Both the position numbers and the translations under genes were made by a program. Under the pieces are notes generated by a model, which was not told where the DNA came from, did not search any database, and saw only the letters and a program-made list of their open reading frames with translations. Source: Nyssa sinensis (taxonomy: Eukaryota > Streptophyta > Magnoliopsida > Cornales > Nyssaceae). From it: a stretch of DNA of 64,000 bases. Within the stretch, counting starts at the first letter, position 1; each line of letters starts with the position of its first letter. Below, one piece after another: positions 35,601-46,578 of this stretch. The DNA lies in NCBI GenBank assembly GCA_008638375.1, contig CM018043.1, positions 55,626,947 through 55,690,946 on the forward strand. Direction: 5' to 3'.

Positions 35601-38306
35601 AAATGTACTCTCCAGACCAAGAGAAGACAGCTTTCATAACCGAACGAGGGCTCTACTACTACAAAGTAATGCCTTTCGGTTTAAAGAACGCTGGAGCCAC
35701 TTATCAGCGGTTGGTGAACAAGATGTTCAGCCCATTACTCGGCAGTACCATGGAGGTATACATCGACGACATACTGGTAAAGAGTCTACAGAAAGGTAGT
35801 CACCTCCAGCACTTAGCCCGAACCTTCGATATCCTCAGACAGCACAGGATGAAACTCAACCCCTCAAAATGTACCTTCGGAGTTACGAAGGAAAAATTCT
35901 TGGGGTACATTGTCTCTCAGAGGGGTATCGAAGCAGACCCCACTCAGATCCAAGCTCTGATTGGACTAACATCACCAAAAACCAAGAAAGAGATTCAGGC
36001 ACTGAATGGCAGAATCGCGGCGCTAAGCAGATTCATCTCAAAATCTACTGATCGCTGCCTACCTTTCTTCAAAGCTCTGAAGGGCAATAAGGCTTTGCAG
36101 TGAACGGAAGAATGCGAGAAAGCTTTTCAAGAGCTAAAAAAGTATCTAGCCTCTCCGGAACTTCTGCCAAAACCAGTATAGGGTGAAAAGTTACTCTTGT
36201 ACCTTGCAGTTTCTGAAAACGCGGTCAGCTCCGCATTAGTCAGACAGGACAGAGGAGTACAGAGGCCTATATTCTACGTCAGTAGGGCATTACTTGACAC
36301 GGAAAAAAGATATCCAGAAGTAGAAAAGCTGGCCTATGCCCTGGTCATATCAGCTTGGAAGCTTCGACCTTATTTCCAAGCCCATCCAATCGAGATCCCA
36401 ACTGCCTATCCTCTGAAGTCAATACTAAGGAAACCTGAGATATCGGGAAGATTAGTGAAGTCGTCTGTGGAGCTAGGGGAATTTGACATATCATATGTAC
36501 CCCGAAACTCCATCAAAGGGCAGGCCTTGGCTGATTTTGTTGTCGAATTCACCCCGGCATTTCAAGACAAGGCACAACTCATCGAAACTTCGGGAACCTG
36601 GCTACTATACATCGATGGATCATTAATTGATCAAGGCTCAGGAGTAGGCCTGGTACTACAGTCCCCTGATGGGCTCACAACAGAAAAAGCAGTCAGCTTG
36701 GGATTCAAAGCTTCCAACAATGAAGCAGAATATGAAGCCCTAATCTTAGGCATGAAGCTTGCCTTGGAATGTGAGGCTCAGAACCTCAATGTCTTCTCAG
36801 ACTCCCAACTAGTGGTAAGCCAAGTCTCGGGAGAGTACGCCATCAAAGATGATAGGATGCTACGATACTCCGAACTGGTGAACCACTTGAAACATTCCTT
36901 CCAGACATTCACTATTCAGAAAATTGAAAGAAGCCAGAACTGCAGATGCTTTGGCTAACGTGGCCTCCCGACTAAAGTTTGAAGCAAACTCCACAATAAA
37001 AATCTCCTATCAACCAGGATCTAGCATAGAGGAAGCCCAAATTGCTCAAATCACTGAACAGCCCCAGAACTGGATGACCCCAATCCTCCAGTATCTAGAG
37101 TCCGGGCTCTTCCCAGAAAACAAGAACAAAGCCAGGAGAATCCGAATCAGAACGGCTCGATACCTAATCCTGAACAATAAGCTTTACAGAAGATCGTATT
37201 CTCAACCTCTATTAAAATGCTTAGCTCCAGAAGAATCACAATATGTCCTGGCTGAAATACACGAGGGAATTTGCGGGAATCATAATGGGGGCAGAACTAT
37301 AGCTCGCCGAGCTCTGTCTCAGGGCTATTACTGGCCTAGCATGTTAAAGCAGGCTAAGGACTATGTTCAGAAGTGCGACAAATGCCAAAGATTTACCCCA
37401 TATCAACATCAGCCTCATTACGAGCTCATCCCAATTCCTAGTCCTTGGCCCTTTGCTCAATGGGGGATGGACATCGTGGGTCCATTACCAAAGGCACCTC
37501 CGAACAGGAAGTATCTCTTGGTGGCCATTGATTACTTCTCTAGGTGGGCCGAAGCTAAACCTCTAACACATATCACAGAAAAGGAAGTTGAGAGCTTCAC
37601 TTGGAAAAACATTGTATGCAGGTTCGACATACCACGTGTAATTATCTCCGACAATGGGACACAATTCATGGGTAAAGGCTTCACGAAATTCTGTAAAAAT
37701 CTAAACATTAGGCAACACTTTGCCTCTCCAGGCCATCCACAAGCAAATGGGCAAGCAGAGGTCACCAACCGAACGATCCTTGACGGGTTAAAGAAAAGGT
37801 TGGAACAGGTCAAAGGGAAGTGGGCAGAGGAACTCCCTGGAGTTCTTTGGGCCAACAGGACAACCAGAAGGACTCCCACCTCTGAAACTTCCTTCTCACT
37901 GGCTTATGGTACAGAAGCAGTAATTCCGGTTGAGATCGGTATGCCAACCCTGAGGACTGAAGCCTTCGAGCCAGAATCCAATAATCAGCAGCTGATGAAA
38001 AACTTGGATTTGCTTGAAGAAAGAAGAGATCAAGCCAGCATCAGGATGGAAGCTTATCAACGAAAAATGGTCGACAAATCCAAGGTAGGGCTCAAAACGG
38101 TCAGCTTTCAAGTCAGAGACCATGTCTTAAGAAGAGTCTTTCAAAACACCAAGGATCCCACTATGGGAAAATTGTCACCAAACTGGGAAGGCCCCTATAA
38201 AGTAACGAAAATTGTTCGGCCTACCATCTACTGGCTAGAAGACATGGCTGGGAAGCCTGTTCCTAGGCCATGGAACGTGGAACACTTGTGGAAGTATTAT
38301 CAATAG
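32603..38306 (+). pseudogene. Tat gag-pro-pol polyprotein, interrupted
   Basis: From ATG 32603 to 36958 everything lies in one frame, broken by stops at 32618 (codon 6), 34166, 34628, 34967, 34979, 36101 and 36179; then a small indel near 36940 shifts to the frame 36924-38306. Domains: Gag core about 33260-33830, basic region, variant zinc knuckle CNFHKDHGHTTNTC (34114-34155), aspartic protease VDTGSSVNILF (about 34580-34612), RT 35380-35900 with YIDD at 35759-35770, RNase H about 36100-36560, a second (archaeal-type) RNase H about 36595-36935 with YIDGS and NNEAEYEAL, integrase with H-C-C zinc region (37260-37390), MDIVGPLP, SDNGTQF and the Glu of QANGQAEV, ending at 38306. No chromodomain. 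Each stop is one transition away from a plausible sense codon. Confidence 0.9.
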
Positions 38307-38340
38307 AGATGTTTCTTTCTTTTACTTCCATGGAATGTTC

Positions 38341-38990
38341 ATCTATAAATGCACAGGCCTCCAGAGCTTGGTCCATAATGTACAAGTCTTTAGACTTGGT
38401 CCATCTATAAATACATAGGCCTCCAGAGCCTGGTCCATAATGTACAAGTCTTCGCACTTGGTCCATCTATAAATGCACAGGCCTCTAGAGCCTGGTCCAT
38501 AATGTACAAGTCTTCGCACTTGGTCCATCTATAAATGCACAGGCCTCTAGAGCCTGGTCCATAATGTACAAGTCTTCGCACTTGGTCCATCTATAAATGC
38601 ACAGGCCTCCAAAGCCTGGTCCATAATGTACAAGTCTTCGCACTTGGTCCATCTATAAATGCACAGGCCTCTAGAGCCTGGTCTATAATGTACAAGTCTT
38701 CGTACTTGGTCCATCTATAAATGCACAGGCCTCTAGAGCCTGGTCTATAATGTACAAGTCTTCGCACTTGGTCCATCTATAAATGCACAGGCCTCCAGAG
38801 CCTGGTCCATAATCTACAAGTCTTCGTACTTGGTCCATCTATAAATGCACAGGCCTCCAGAGCCTGGTCCATAATCTACAAGTCTTCGCACTTGGTCCAT
38901 CTATAAATGCACAGGCCTCCAAAGCCCGGTCCATAATGCACAAGTCTCAGTACTTGGTCCACCCTAATGCACAGGCCTTCCGAGCCTGGT
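38341..38990 (+). repeat. 62-bp minisatellite in the Tat 3' region, 10 units plus a partial one
   Basis: ATCTATAAATGCACAGGCCT or close variants begin at 38341, 38403, 38465, 38527, 38589, 38651, 38713, 38775, 38837 and 38899, exactly 62 bp apart; a decayed unit follows at about 38961. Units differ at a few positions (CCAGAG/CTAGAG, GCACTTGG/GTACTTGG). Because the unit lacks stops on the minus strand, long minus-strand open frames arise; I do not regard them as genes. Confidence 0.95.
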
Positions 38991-38999
38991 CCATCTTCA

Positions 39000-40537
39000 A
39001 TAAGCAGACTCTGTGATCCAGTCTATCCAAAGGCAGAAGTTTTAAACATCTTCGACCAAAATTCACACAAGTTTCCCAGATCTGAACACCTCAAAGATGA
39101 CACTTAGCTTACTTAGCTCATCAACCAACAAGCAACAAACAGTACAAGTGCCGAACAAATTTAAAGAATATTGTTTCAAGACTTCAAGTTTTGTACAAAG
39201 TTTCTTTGATCTATTCTTGAGACGTACAGAAAGGTTATTTATCAGAAGTGCACAAAAGGGTGATCTAACTCAGAAAAGCAAATTCAAACGAAAAAGAACA
39301 TCAAAAGTGAGGAAAAAGAGATCAATTTTATTGATGATTCATAAAAGTTTACATCAGTACAAAAGAGACTGGAAATAGAACAGAGGCTACAATAAAAACA
39401 TCATTACATAGGCTGCTACAGAAGCTACTACATCACTACAATTTGCAACATCACGGCTTTCTTCCTTGGATGATAAAGGGGCACAGGATCCAAACTTCCA
39501 TTACCGCCGCCACCGGGTCCACTTGAAAGGAAGGAACCTTGAACCCCAATCTGCATCAAGGAGCGCCCAGGCCATTTCATCATCACTATCATTGATCTCC
39601 AGACCAACGGATGATGAGGGCTCTGGGTCTCAAGGGACCTCCATTTATCTTCTTCACATCAGTTGTCACACCCCAACCTTCATCTTCATCACCAACGCTT
39701 CAAGCCTTGGTTGAATTAAGGGGCCTCCACCACCAAGCGGAGGAATCTCGACTGGATGCCAAGATGGACAAGAGGACTTGTGCCTCCTTTAATCCTTCCT
39801 TGGAGACTGAAAAAAGGGGAAGGTTAACTCTTGGCCACGGTTTAATCATTCCTAACTCAGACAAAGAATCATCAATCATCTCTGGGCGAAACGATGAACT
39901 TCCGGCAACATCTAAAGTCTCTCCTACGAGGGAACAATTTGGGAACAAGAGGATTGAGCGCAACCGTATGCCCTCGTTTCCATATATATAGACCCTTGAA
40001 GTCCAAAAGCCACCCAACTGAACTGTCGTAATGGCTAAAAGAGTGGTTGGCCTCGAAATCCCAACCGACAATCGTATAAATAAATGGTGCATTAACCCTG
40101 CCTCTTTGACATACCAAGAGACAGGGTACAGAGCTCTTTAAAGAAAAACCACAATCCAGCACTGAAGCTTCTGAATTGATAAAAAGGGGGGGCAAAGTCG
40201 AAATGTACAGGCCTCCTATCTGATATACAGACCCTCCAGTCTTATCTATTTTATGATAGGCCATTCATACAACAAAGGCCAATAGTTCTGATATATCCTA
40301 ACTCCAAGGCTCGAAAACAGCAATATCGGTCATCGTAATGATGGGCACAAACTGCCTAGTTATTTTCACAAATCTTTGGCTCAGAACAGTCTATTTCAGA
40401 ACTCTGCAAAATTTACTCCCTCTTTGTATGATACAGTATTGGGTTGTATTTATATGATTATGTTGGCTTTCTTATCCTATTATGATGAGACAGTTGGAGT
40501 TAATCTACATTCACTATTCAATTACAAGTACCAAAGC
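39000..40537. other. Tat 3' region between minisatellite and antisense ORF
   Basis: Open frames on both strands (39466-39991 +; 39700-40264 -) carry no motif I know. On the minus strand this is downstream of the antisense ORF and may hold its 3' UTR. Confidence 0.4.
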
Positions 40538-42649
40538 TCAAAAGGCAACTATCAACTGCTGAACAGTTGATCCAACATGCAATGGGCTTAGAATAGCTAT
40601 ACTGGCAACAAATTTCACAGATAGCAATAACACAAGAAGAATCAGAAGGAAAGTCAATTTTATTGATCGAAAATGTACATTCATTACATCAAAGGAAACT
40701 GGCAGAAACAAAGAAAAGTAAAAGCCCATAAAGCCTCGAGCCTTGTCAGAAGGGCCTGGGTCCTCCTCCAAATTAAGGGCAGTAGCCCCAGCCGTCTTGT
40801 ATGGGTCAGGACTAGACGAGGCAGGTTCAGGAGGAACAATTGACGACACGTCAAAATCTGGGAACTTAGCCAGGAATCTAGTTCGGAAGCTCTCAAAACC
40901 AAACCGGATCAACTCATCACCCATCTGGTCAACTTCCTCTTTCAATTCTATCTCAGTCTCAATCTTGGCATGATCAACTGCCTTCTGAACCTTTTGATCG
41001 AAGGTACTACGGAGCTCGACCAACTCCGTCTGAAGTCCTACAACCTGCCGGGCATAAACGTCCCTTTCAGACTCTGCCACGGCAAGATTGGTACTAGCTA
41101 CCTTCAGACTCTCCTCGGCAGCCTGAACCTTGGAGTGAGCTGTCCCAAGCTCCAGCCTCACTTCGTCCAGTTCGGCCTTCAGCTTATCAGCTTCCTCAAG
41201 GCTCATAGGAGTCACCATCAGAGCAGCCAAACCGTGCATGCTCTGCACAACGCAAGACAGACAAGTTAAATTGACTAAACAAGCAAACAAAAAGAACAAG
41301 AAAAGATTTAGAAGTCACCTTCATTTGGAGATGCATCAGCTCATTCATCAGCTTCTCAAGGTGATCCCCCCTGTGCCGATGAGGGCCATGGGACCATATT
41401 TCGTCAAAGGCCTTCTTGGCAATTCGGTAGTCCGGCTCATCAAAAAGCTCGGACGGTAGAACAGGCTCCTTCCCCTTCCTAGTCCTTCTGCTCGGACCGG
41501 AAGGGGCAGGAGGGACGGCCGAAACAGGAACGGCAGGCTCGGCCTCCTTCTCAACCTCGGCAGGGGCTGGCTCGGGAGAGCCGGAAATCAACCTCCTTTT
41601 TACTTCAAGAGGGGTATCAGGCTCAGCTCGGGAGGAAGCCTCCCCAACCACTTGGGCCTCCGCCGCTGCCCATTTCGACGTCAGCCTCTTCTTAAGCTCT
41701 GCAGTACGAGCAGCCATCAAATTTTTCGGAGTGATAATAGCAGTATGAGCCCGGTTGGAAGTCGAAAGTAGCACTCGGTACTGATCTTGGAGAGCGCTGG
41801 TAAACTCGGACCTCCTTCAAGCACTCCTGACTGCACATAAGTAAGAAATAAAATATCAGATTATCAGTTCGGAAGGCATAACAAAGCTAAAGCAAACCTA
41901 AGGAAATGAGCCTCACCCTTATGACCCGTGGCACGAGGGAACAGCGAGGCCTCACCATCCTAGAAGTCTTCATGCTCCCATCCTCCTCCAACAAAGAAAT
42001 ACCACTTCTTCTACGTTTTATTAGAAATGGGAATGGAGGACAGGGGTCGGAACCCCTTCTTAAATGACATGTAAAAAAGGCCTTCGGCCTTCTTGAACTT
42101 CAGATCCATATTACTACGGATCAGATCCATAAATACATCTACCTCATTTTGATGTCCCAACACTACAAACCCTAGAAGTTGCTGCCAACTATTGAGATTC
42201 AGGTTGGCAGGGCAGAGCTTGTACCAATAGAAGAATTGCCTGACTAAATCCGGCAATGGGAGTCTCAAACCCATTTCAAACCAGGCAAGATAGACACATA
42301 TTTCCCCGGCTTCAACATTAAGGGGACGATCCATTGGGCCCGGTACTCTGCAAGTCATGTTTGGGGGAAAATTATATTTCACCCTCCACTCGTCCAACAG
42401 ACTTTGAGTAACCGCACTCGCACTCTCTTCTCTATGGGAAGACCTACCAGAGGTCTCTCCAGCCCTGTCTCGGGGCTCTTCAAAGGTATCAACTATCCTA
42501 ACCTCAGGACTAGGGGGAGGTTCAACAGGCCTCTCCCCAACATCTTCAAGGGCAAGGCTACCTACATTCTCTGCAGAAGACGACACAACCATCTCAAAAG
42601 GATTTCCTACCCCCTCACTTACATTTGAAGATTCAAAAAGAGCAGACAT
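40538..42649 (-). pseudogene. antisense ORF of the Tat element, three exons, Transposase_28-like domain
   Basis: Exon 1 42649-41917, exon 2 41830-41319, exon 3 from 41242 to a stop at 40538. The GT/AG borders preserve frame across both introns (phases 1 and 0), supporting real splicing. About 650 codons: an acidic Ser/Glu-rich N-terminus, then a region (PGPMDRPL, VYLAWFEMGLRLPL, NLNSWQQLLGFVVL) resembling the plant 'putative gypsy type transposon' family (Pfam Transposase_28), an Ala/Pro/Lys-rich linker (RKGKEPVLP), and a long coiled coil in exon 3 (EEADKLKAELDEVRLELGT). Three in-frame stops (42013-42011, 41962-41960, 41819-41817) break it. Extra antisense ORFs between pol and 3' LTR are known from Tat elements; their function is not known. 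Confidence 0.8.
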
Positions 42650-42818
42650 AACTCCCGAACTTAAGAAGAAAGAAGCAAGAGAAGAGAAAAGATCGGTCGA
42701 ACCTGTTCTAACTCAGGAAGCTGGTGTTTTTCAAGGTCGCTCAAACCAATAATGGCGGTCGAAATCTTCTAAGCACAGTGAAAATGACGGGGAAAAGGTC
42801 ATTTCAAATCTCAACCCA

Positions 42819-42826
42819 TATTTATA
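42819..42826 (-). promoter_or_regulatory. candidate TATA box for the antisense ORF
   Basis: Minus strand TATAAATA about 170 bp upstream of the antisense ATG at 42649, inside the element and outside the LTR, suggesting the antisense gene has its own promoter. Confidence 0.45.
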
Positions 42827-43057
42827 AGCACAATATTAGAAGGGACCCACTAAGCCCAAACGCCATGACGGTTCAGAACAATGATGATTTTGAGAAACCC
42901 AACCATCGGCCCAGTACAATGATGACCTTGAAAAGACCTAACCTTCGGCCGCGCAATAAATGACGCCCCAACAGTCGCCTTGAAAGGCGAACAGACATGA
43001 CACATGACTCTCCGAAAAAGGCTTAGCCCTAGTTGCTGGTCAGCATCAAACTAGGAC

Positions 43058-43070
43058 TTAGGGGGGGAGT
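43058..43070 (+). other. polypurine tract of the Tat element
   Basis: TTAGGGGGGGAGT, three bases before the 3' LTR; the standard plus-strand primer position. Confidence 0.85.
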
Positions 43071-43073
43071 AAC

Positions 43074-43702
43074 TGATATACCATAAAAGAATAGGCCAAT
43101 CAGCACTTGACACGTATGATTATGAATCCAACTCATGTTCGGCTAACTCAGCTCTCGCTCAGCTAATGGCTGAGTGCTCGAACATCCAGATCAGCACAAA
43201 AGGTCGGAAGTGGCCAAGCACATGCCTCCAGAGCACGTATATCCGGATAAGGATCTCAGAGGTAATTACAGGATTCAGACTAACACTCCAGACCTCGTCA
43301 CCGCCTTAGCGGATGCTGAGCAGAGACTAAGGAAGCAATCCTCAACACGGAGACAGTCTTCAACAAGGAAATAGTCTTCAACAAGGGAACTACCATCTAT
43401 GGTTATCTCTATGCAATATTCCACAAGGTAACTGCAATCTCCGATGATCAAATCCCTACATTCATGGCTCCGAATCCTAATCAACTTAGGAAGGCCACGG
43501 TCTATAAATTAAACCCTAGAGGTACGTTTTATTTTCATGCTCATTCTTTTGGCTTTCAATACAGTCTTTCAATTCTTTTTTACTTACTTAAGCATCGGAG
43601 CGGCTATCGCCGGAGCCAATTCGGTGGTCCTCTGATCGCCTTTCTGAGTGTTCTACAGGTCACGGAGCCCATACTTATTGCGAGTCGAAAAGTGCAACAT
43701 CA
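43074..43702 (+). repeat. 3' LTR of the Tat element
   Basis: 629 bp, matching the 5' LTR without gaps. Followed directly by the target duplication TGAAT. Confidence 0.95.
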
Positions 43703-44228
43703 TGAATGATCAAAAGAAAAGTTTTTAAGAACTTGGGTTGTGGACTCTATACATCACAAACATGCTTGTATATTTACTTGTGGAGCCATGATTGTTTTGG
43801 TCGTAAATACGATCAAGTTTGGGAAAATGAGGCCCGTGATGCCACTTGCCGAAGCAAGACCAAACTGTCAAACATACTTTTCCAATAATTTTTTGTTAAC
43901 GTATCAATCTGTGATTGATCCAAATATTGACTCCTTATTCGGATCATTTTAGAGTACTCTTTTCTGTTTTTCTCTTGCTCCCTTATCATATTTTTCTATC
44001 AAAAGCATTTATACAAATAAATTATCAATATTAAATTAACTTCTTATCACATTATATTATATTATAATATAATATAAAATTAATATAATATTGTTAATTC
44101 ATTAATATAAATTTTTTGTTTAAATTTTTTTAATCAACCTAACATAACTCATTTTTATAACCATTCCATCTTCTCAGACTTTCTCTCAACTGTCTAGATC
44201 TAAAATTTAATTTTTTTAATTATTTAAA
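43703..44228. other. host DNA between Tat element and Pack-MULE
   Basis: Resumes the copy C 3' flank after the target duplication. AT-rich; open frames around 43706-43952 have no recognised motif. The final TTATTTAAA (44220-44228) is the left target site of the next element. Confidence 0.5.
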
Positions 44229-44313
44229 AGAATAATTACACTTATCTCCCTTGAGGTTTCTGACAATTACAAAAACCTCCTTTATAGTTTCTGAAATAAC
44301 ACTGTCCCTTTTC
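44229..44313 (+). repeat. left terminal inverted repeat of the Pack-MULE
   Basis: Pairs with 46079-46165 in inverted orientation with scattered mismatches and small gaps. Confidence 0.8.
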
Positions 44314-44609
44314 TAGTTTCAATGTCTATAACAGATTCCCCTTTGCCGTTAGTTGATTGTTAAAATTTAATGATGTAAGCAATTTTTTTATCTAAATGCC
44401 AATTTTACCCCTTACAAGTGATAGTTAAATGACAAAACTATCCTTACTTTTAATAATTTTTTTAATTAATAATTTCTCTCAATTTTTCTTCCCTAACCTC
44501 TTTCTTCTTCTCTCATCTCTCTCTCAATTTGGATTATCAAGACTCACAACAGCAGCAAAATCGAAATCGCCATTCTTCTTTGCACATATTTTGCTATTTC
44601 TTCATCCTT

Positions 44610-44885
44610 CTATTTTAATAGAATCAGTGTTTTTGCATTATATTTTTCCAACAGCAGTTCAAGCTGTTGCTTTCTCTGCTCTTCCAAAACCAACCTCAAT
44701 CTCTCATTCTGTTTCCCAAAAAATCAATTAGACCACACGAATCAAAATTAGAACAAACAAAAAAATAAAAATATAATCAAAACCAATCTGAAAAATCTCT
44801 ATTTACTAACCTGTGAAGTGATAAACCGATCAATCTCTTGCCTTTGCTTCTCAATCTGTGCTGTTATACTTGGAGAATACGCCAT
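44610..44885 (-). pseudogene. captured fragment of a BOI-type RING E3 ligase gene
   Basis: Two exons on the minus strand: 44885-44811 (25 codons from an ATG) and 44708-44610 (ends in TAG), with a GT..AG intron in phase 0. The joined reading contains AQIEKQRQEIDRFITSQ followed by NERLRLVLEEQRKQQ, the conserved helical stretch upstream of the RING domain in plant BOI/BRG E3 ligases (QxxEIDxFI ... NExLRxxLEExR). The RING finger itself is absent. Retained splice sites show the fragment was captured from genomic DNA. Any product would be 57 aa and lack ligase activity. Family assignment is from motif memory. Confidence 0.6.
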
Positions 44886-45006
44886 TGATTGATGACTTTT
44901 GCTGTTAATTTTTGGAAACAAAACACAGTTTTGTAGCTGTTGTTGTTGAATGTCTTCTTGTTTCTATGAAGCATTGAAACAGAACTCATTCAACCCAACC
45001 ATCAAC

Positions 45007-45022
45007 GCTGTTGGCGGCACAA

Positions 45023-45059
<37 letters not shown>

Positions 45060-45060
45060 C
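45007..45060. repeat. (CA)n(TA)n microsatellite
   Basis: CA repeats at 45022-45046 followed by TA repeats, inside the Pack-MULE. Confidence 0.85.
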
Positions 45061-45414
45061 ATATAAACCTACTGCTACTGCACTCTCTGCAAATTCTCCA
45101 ATTTTTTCCCAATTTTCTACTGCGCAACCCATCAAAATCTGTATCAATAATCAACACAAATGCTCCTCCCCAGTGGTCAAACCCTTTTGGACTCTTCGAA
45201 ATCCTAGTTTTTCTGTACATATTAACCGGTCGGAACGACACGGAATTTGAAGCGTGTTCTTCATTGTTAGCGGCGGTGAAGTCAATAGCTGTGTAGTGTT
45301 CTTCATCGTCGGTGGCGGCGAAGTAGGATTCGTTAAAGCGTTGTGACAGGAGGCGAGGGTCCATTGCCAGCGTTGTGACGAATCGGCAACAGCTGTGTAT
45401 TGATTATCTGAGAT

Positions 45415-45738
45415 GTTGACTTGCAAGATGGGAACAACTAAAGCAGCCCCCAAAATTCTTGCAATCACCACAGCATCAACAATCTGATTCCTTTGTTGAT
45501 TCATCCCACCCGAAACTACCACCATCAGATACTTTTTCCTGTCCTTCACAATCTCCACACTTGATTTTCTATACTCATTACTGAAATCCAAACACGGTCC
45601 ATAACCTAACCCATCAGGTTGGTTCCAAAACTCACTCTGTTCTTCATCTCTATCACCATCGTTCTCACTTTTTTGAGCAATATTAAACTGTAAATTGGAA
45701 TACCCATTTGAGATTGAGGATTCTTTTTGAGGAATCAA
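45415..45738 (-). pseudogene. captured exon of a plant O-fucosyltransferase-family gene
   Basis: Minus-strand frame from ATG 45738. Residues 36-108 (45633-45415) show SEFWNQPDGLGYGPCLDFS, EYRKSS, DRKKYLMVVVSGGMNQQRNQ and IVDAVVIARILGAALVVP, the conserved start of the GDP-fucose O-fucosyltransferase-like domain of plant Golgi proteins. The match stops right after LQVN, where plant genes continue with WGDESEFSDIF, consistent with an exon end. The frame then runs on to 45151 in unrelated DNA, including a duplicated PPxTMKNT phrase. Less than a quarter of the enzyme is present, without its later catalytic-domain motifs. Confidence 0.8.
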
Positions 45739-46078
45739 ATATGGGTTTGGCGAAAATGGGACTAGGGTCGAGATTAAGACCCATCTTCAACATTCCGAGA
45801 AAACCATAAAGAAAAAGAAAGAAAAACCAAAATCTTCAACCTCTTGGTGTTGTTGTGGTTGCAAAAACCCATTTGAATAGAAGAAATTCAAGAATCAGAT
45901 CAAGAAAATCATGCTTCTTTGTATGTTTGTTTACCAAAAAAATATGGGAAAAAAAGAATAATTTATTTTTTATTTAAAAAGTATTATTATAATATAGAGG
46001 TAAAGTGGTAAAAGAACAAATTCTGTTAACACTGTTTGTCTGACATGATTCTGTTAACACTGTTTGTCTGACATGATT

Positions 46079-46165
46079 GACAAGGGAGACAATGTTATTT
46101 CAGAAATTATAGGAAAAATTTCTGTAATTGTCAAAAACATCAAAAAAGGTAAGTGTAATTATCCT
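46079..46165 (-). repeat. right terminal inverted repeat of the Pack-MULE
   Basis: Inverted partner of 44229-44313. Just inside it, a 28-bp unit (TTCTGTTAACACTGTTTGTC...) is tandemly duplicated at 46021-46076. Confidence 0.8.
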
Positions 46166-46578
46166 ATATTTAAATAATAAACTAATAAACTGAAATATAA
46201 ATTTTATTAATCTACTCATTATTATCTCACTACATTTATTTTATTTCCGAATCGTTTCATCAGGGGGTCAGGTACACCCGGCCGGTCAGGCATTTTGACT
46301 TTCCTAAACATCACCTCCACTTTTGAGAATATTACATTCGTTTCCCTCTTCCACAGTTATCATTCCTCGTATTGCCCTTTTCAATTTATTCTCCGTGTCG
46401 TAAATGTGCTCTTTCGTGAAGGCGGCATTCCTTTTATATATATATATATATATCACATCATCAGTTCTGTTTTTAGATAATTTATGGCACTTTATATGTT
46501 TATGATTGAATTGTTAGTATTACCATTACTTGATCCTTACTCAGCTGTAGTAATCTTGTCATTGCTAGAAACACAGAG
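46166..46578. other. 5' flank of the PLP3-like gene
   Basis: Promoter region of the exon 1-bearing PLP3 copy. Contains a TA run (46436-46453) that could act as TATA region about 130 bp before the ATG. Confidence 0.4.

Larger units (their letters stand above)
31897..43702 (+). mobile_element. complete Ty3/gypsy retrotransposon, Tat type, 11.8 kb
   Basis: Identical-length LTRs of 629 bp (31897-32525 and 43074-43702), both TGATATACC...CATCA, and a perfect 5-bp target duplication TGAAT (31892-31896 and 43703-43707). Inside, in order: PBS, gag-pro-pol in one frame, 62-bp minisatellite, a long 3' region with a spliced antisense ORF, polypurine tract. Pol has RT, RNase H, a second RNase H and then integrase without chromodomain: the dual RNase H, large size, 3' tandem repeats and extra ORF are hallmarks of the Tat lineage. 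The LTRs differ at 19 of 629 sites (3.0%), no indels. Many in-frame stops mean it is not autonomous now. Confidence 0.95.
44229..46165. mobile_element. Pack-MULE (Mutator-like element carrying host gene fragments)
   Basis: Terminal inverted repeats of about 85 bp: the left end AGAATAATTACACTTA...CTGAAATAACACTGTC matches the reverse complement of the right end (AGGATAATTACACTTA...CTGAAATAACATTGTC). Flanks are TTATTTAAA (44220-44228) and ATATTTAAA (46166-46174), a 9-bp target duplication with one mismatch, the length typical for Mutator. There is no transposase. The interior holds two host-gene fragments on the minus strand (44610-44885 and 45415-45738), so it fits a non-autonomous Pack-MULE. 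Confidence 0.8.

Noticed and set aside
38263..38776. Minus-strand open frames with repeated MDQVRRLVHY-type peptides
   Set aside because: They are a by-product of the 62-bp minisatellite, which has no minus-strand stops; the same peptide recurs in shifted frames.
38341..38990. Possible CRISPR-like array
   Set aside because: Units are contiguous with no unique spacers, in a plant retrotransposon.
40010..40264. Separate minus-strand gene in the Tat 3' region
   Set aside because: Two overlapping minus-strand frames without motif; more likely 3' UTR of the antisense ORF.
43706..43952. Two short open frames after the Tat element
   Set aside because: Overlap each other in different frames and match nothing I know; no supporting signals.
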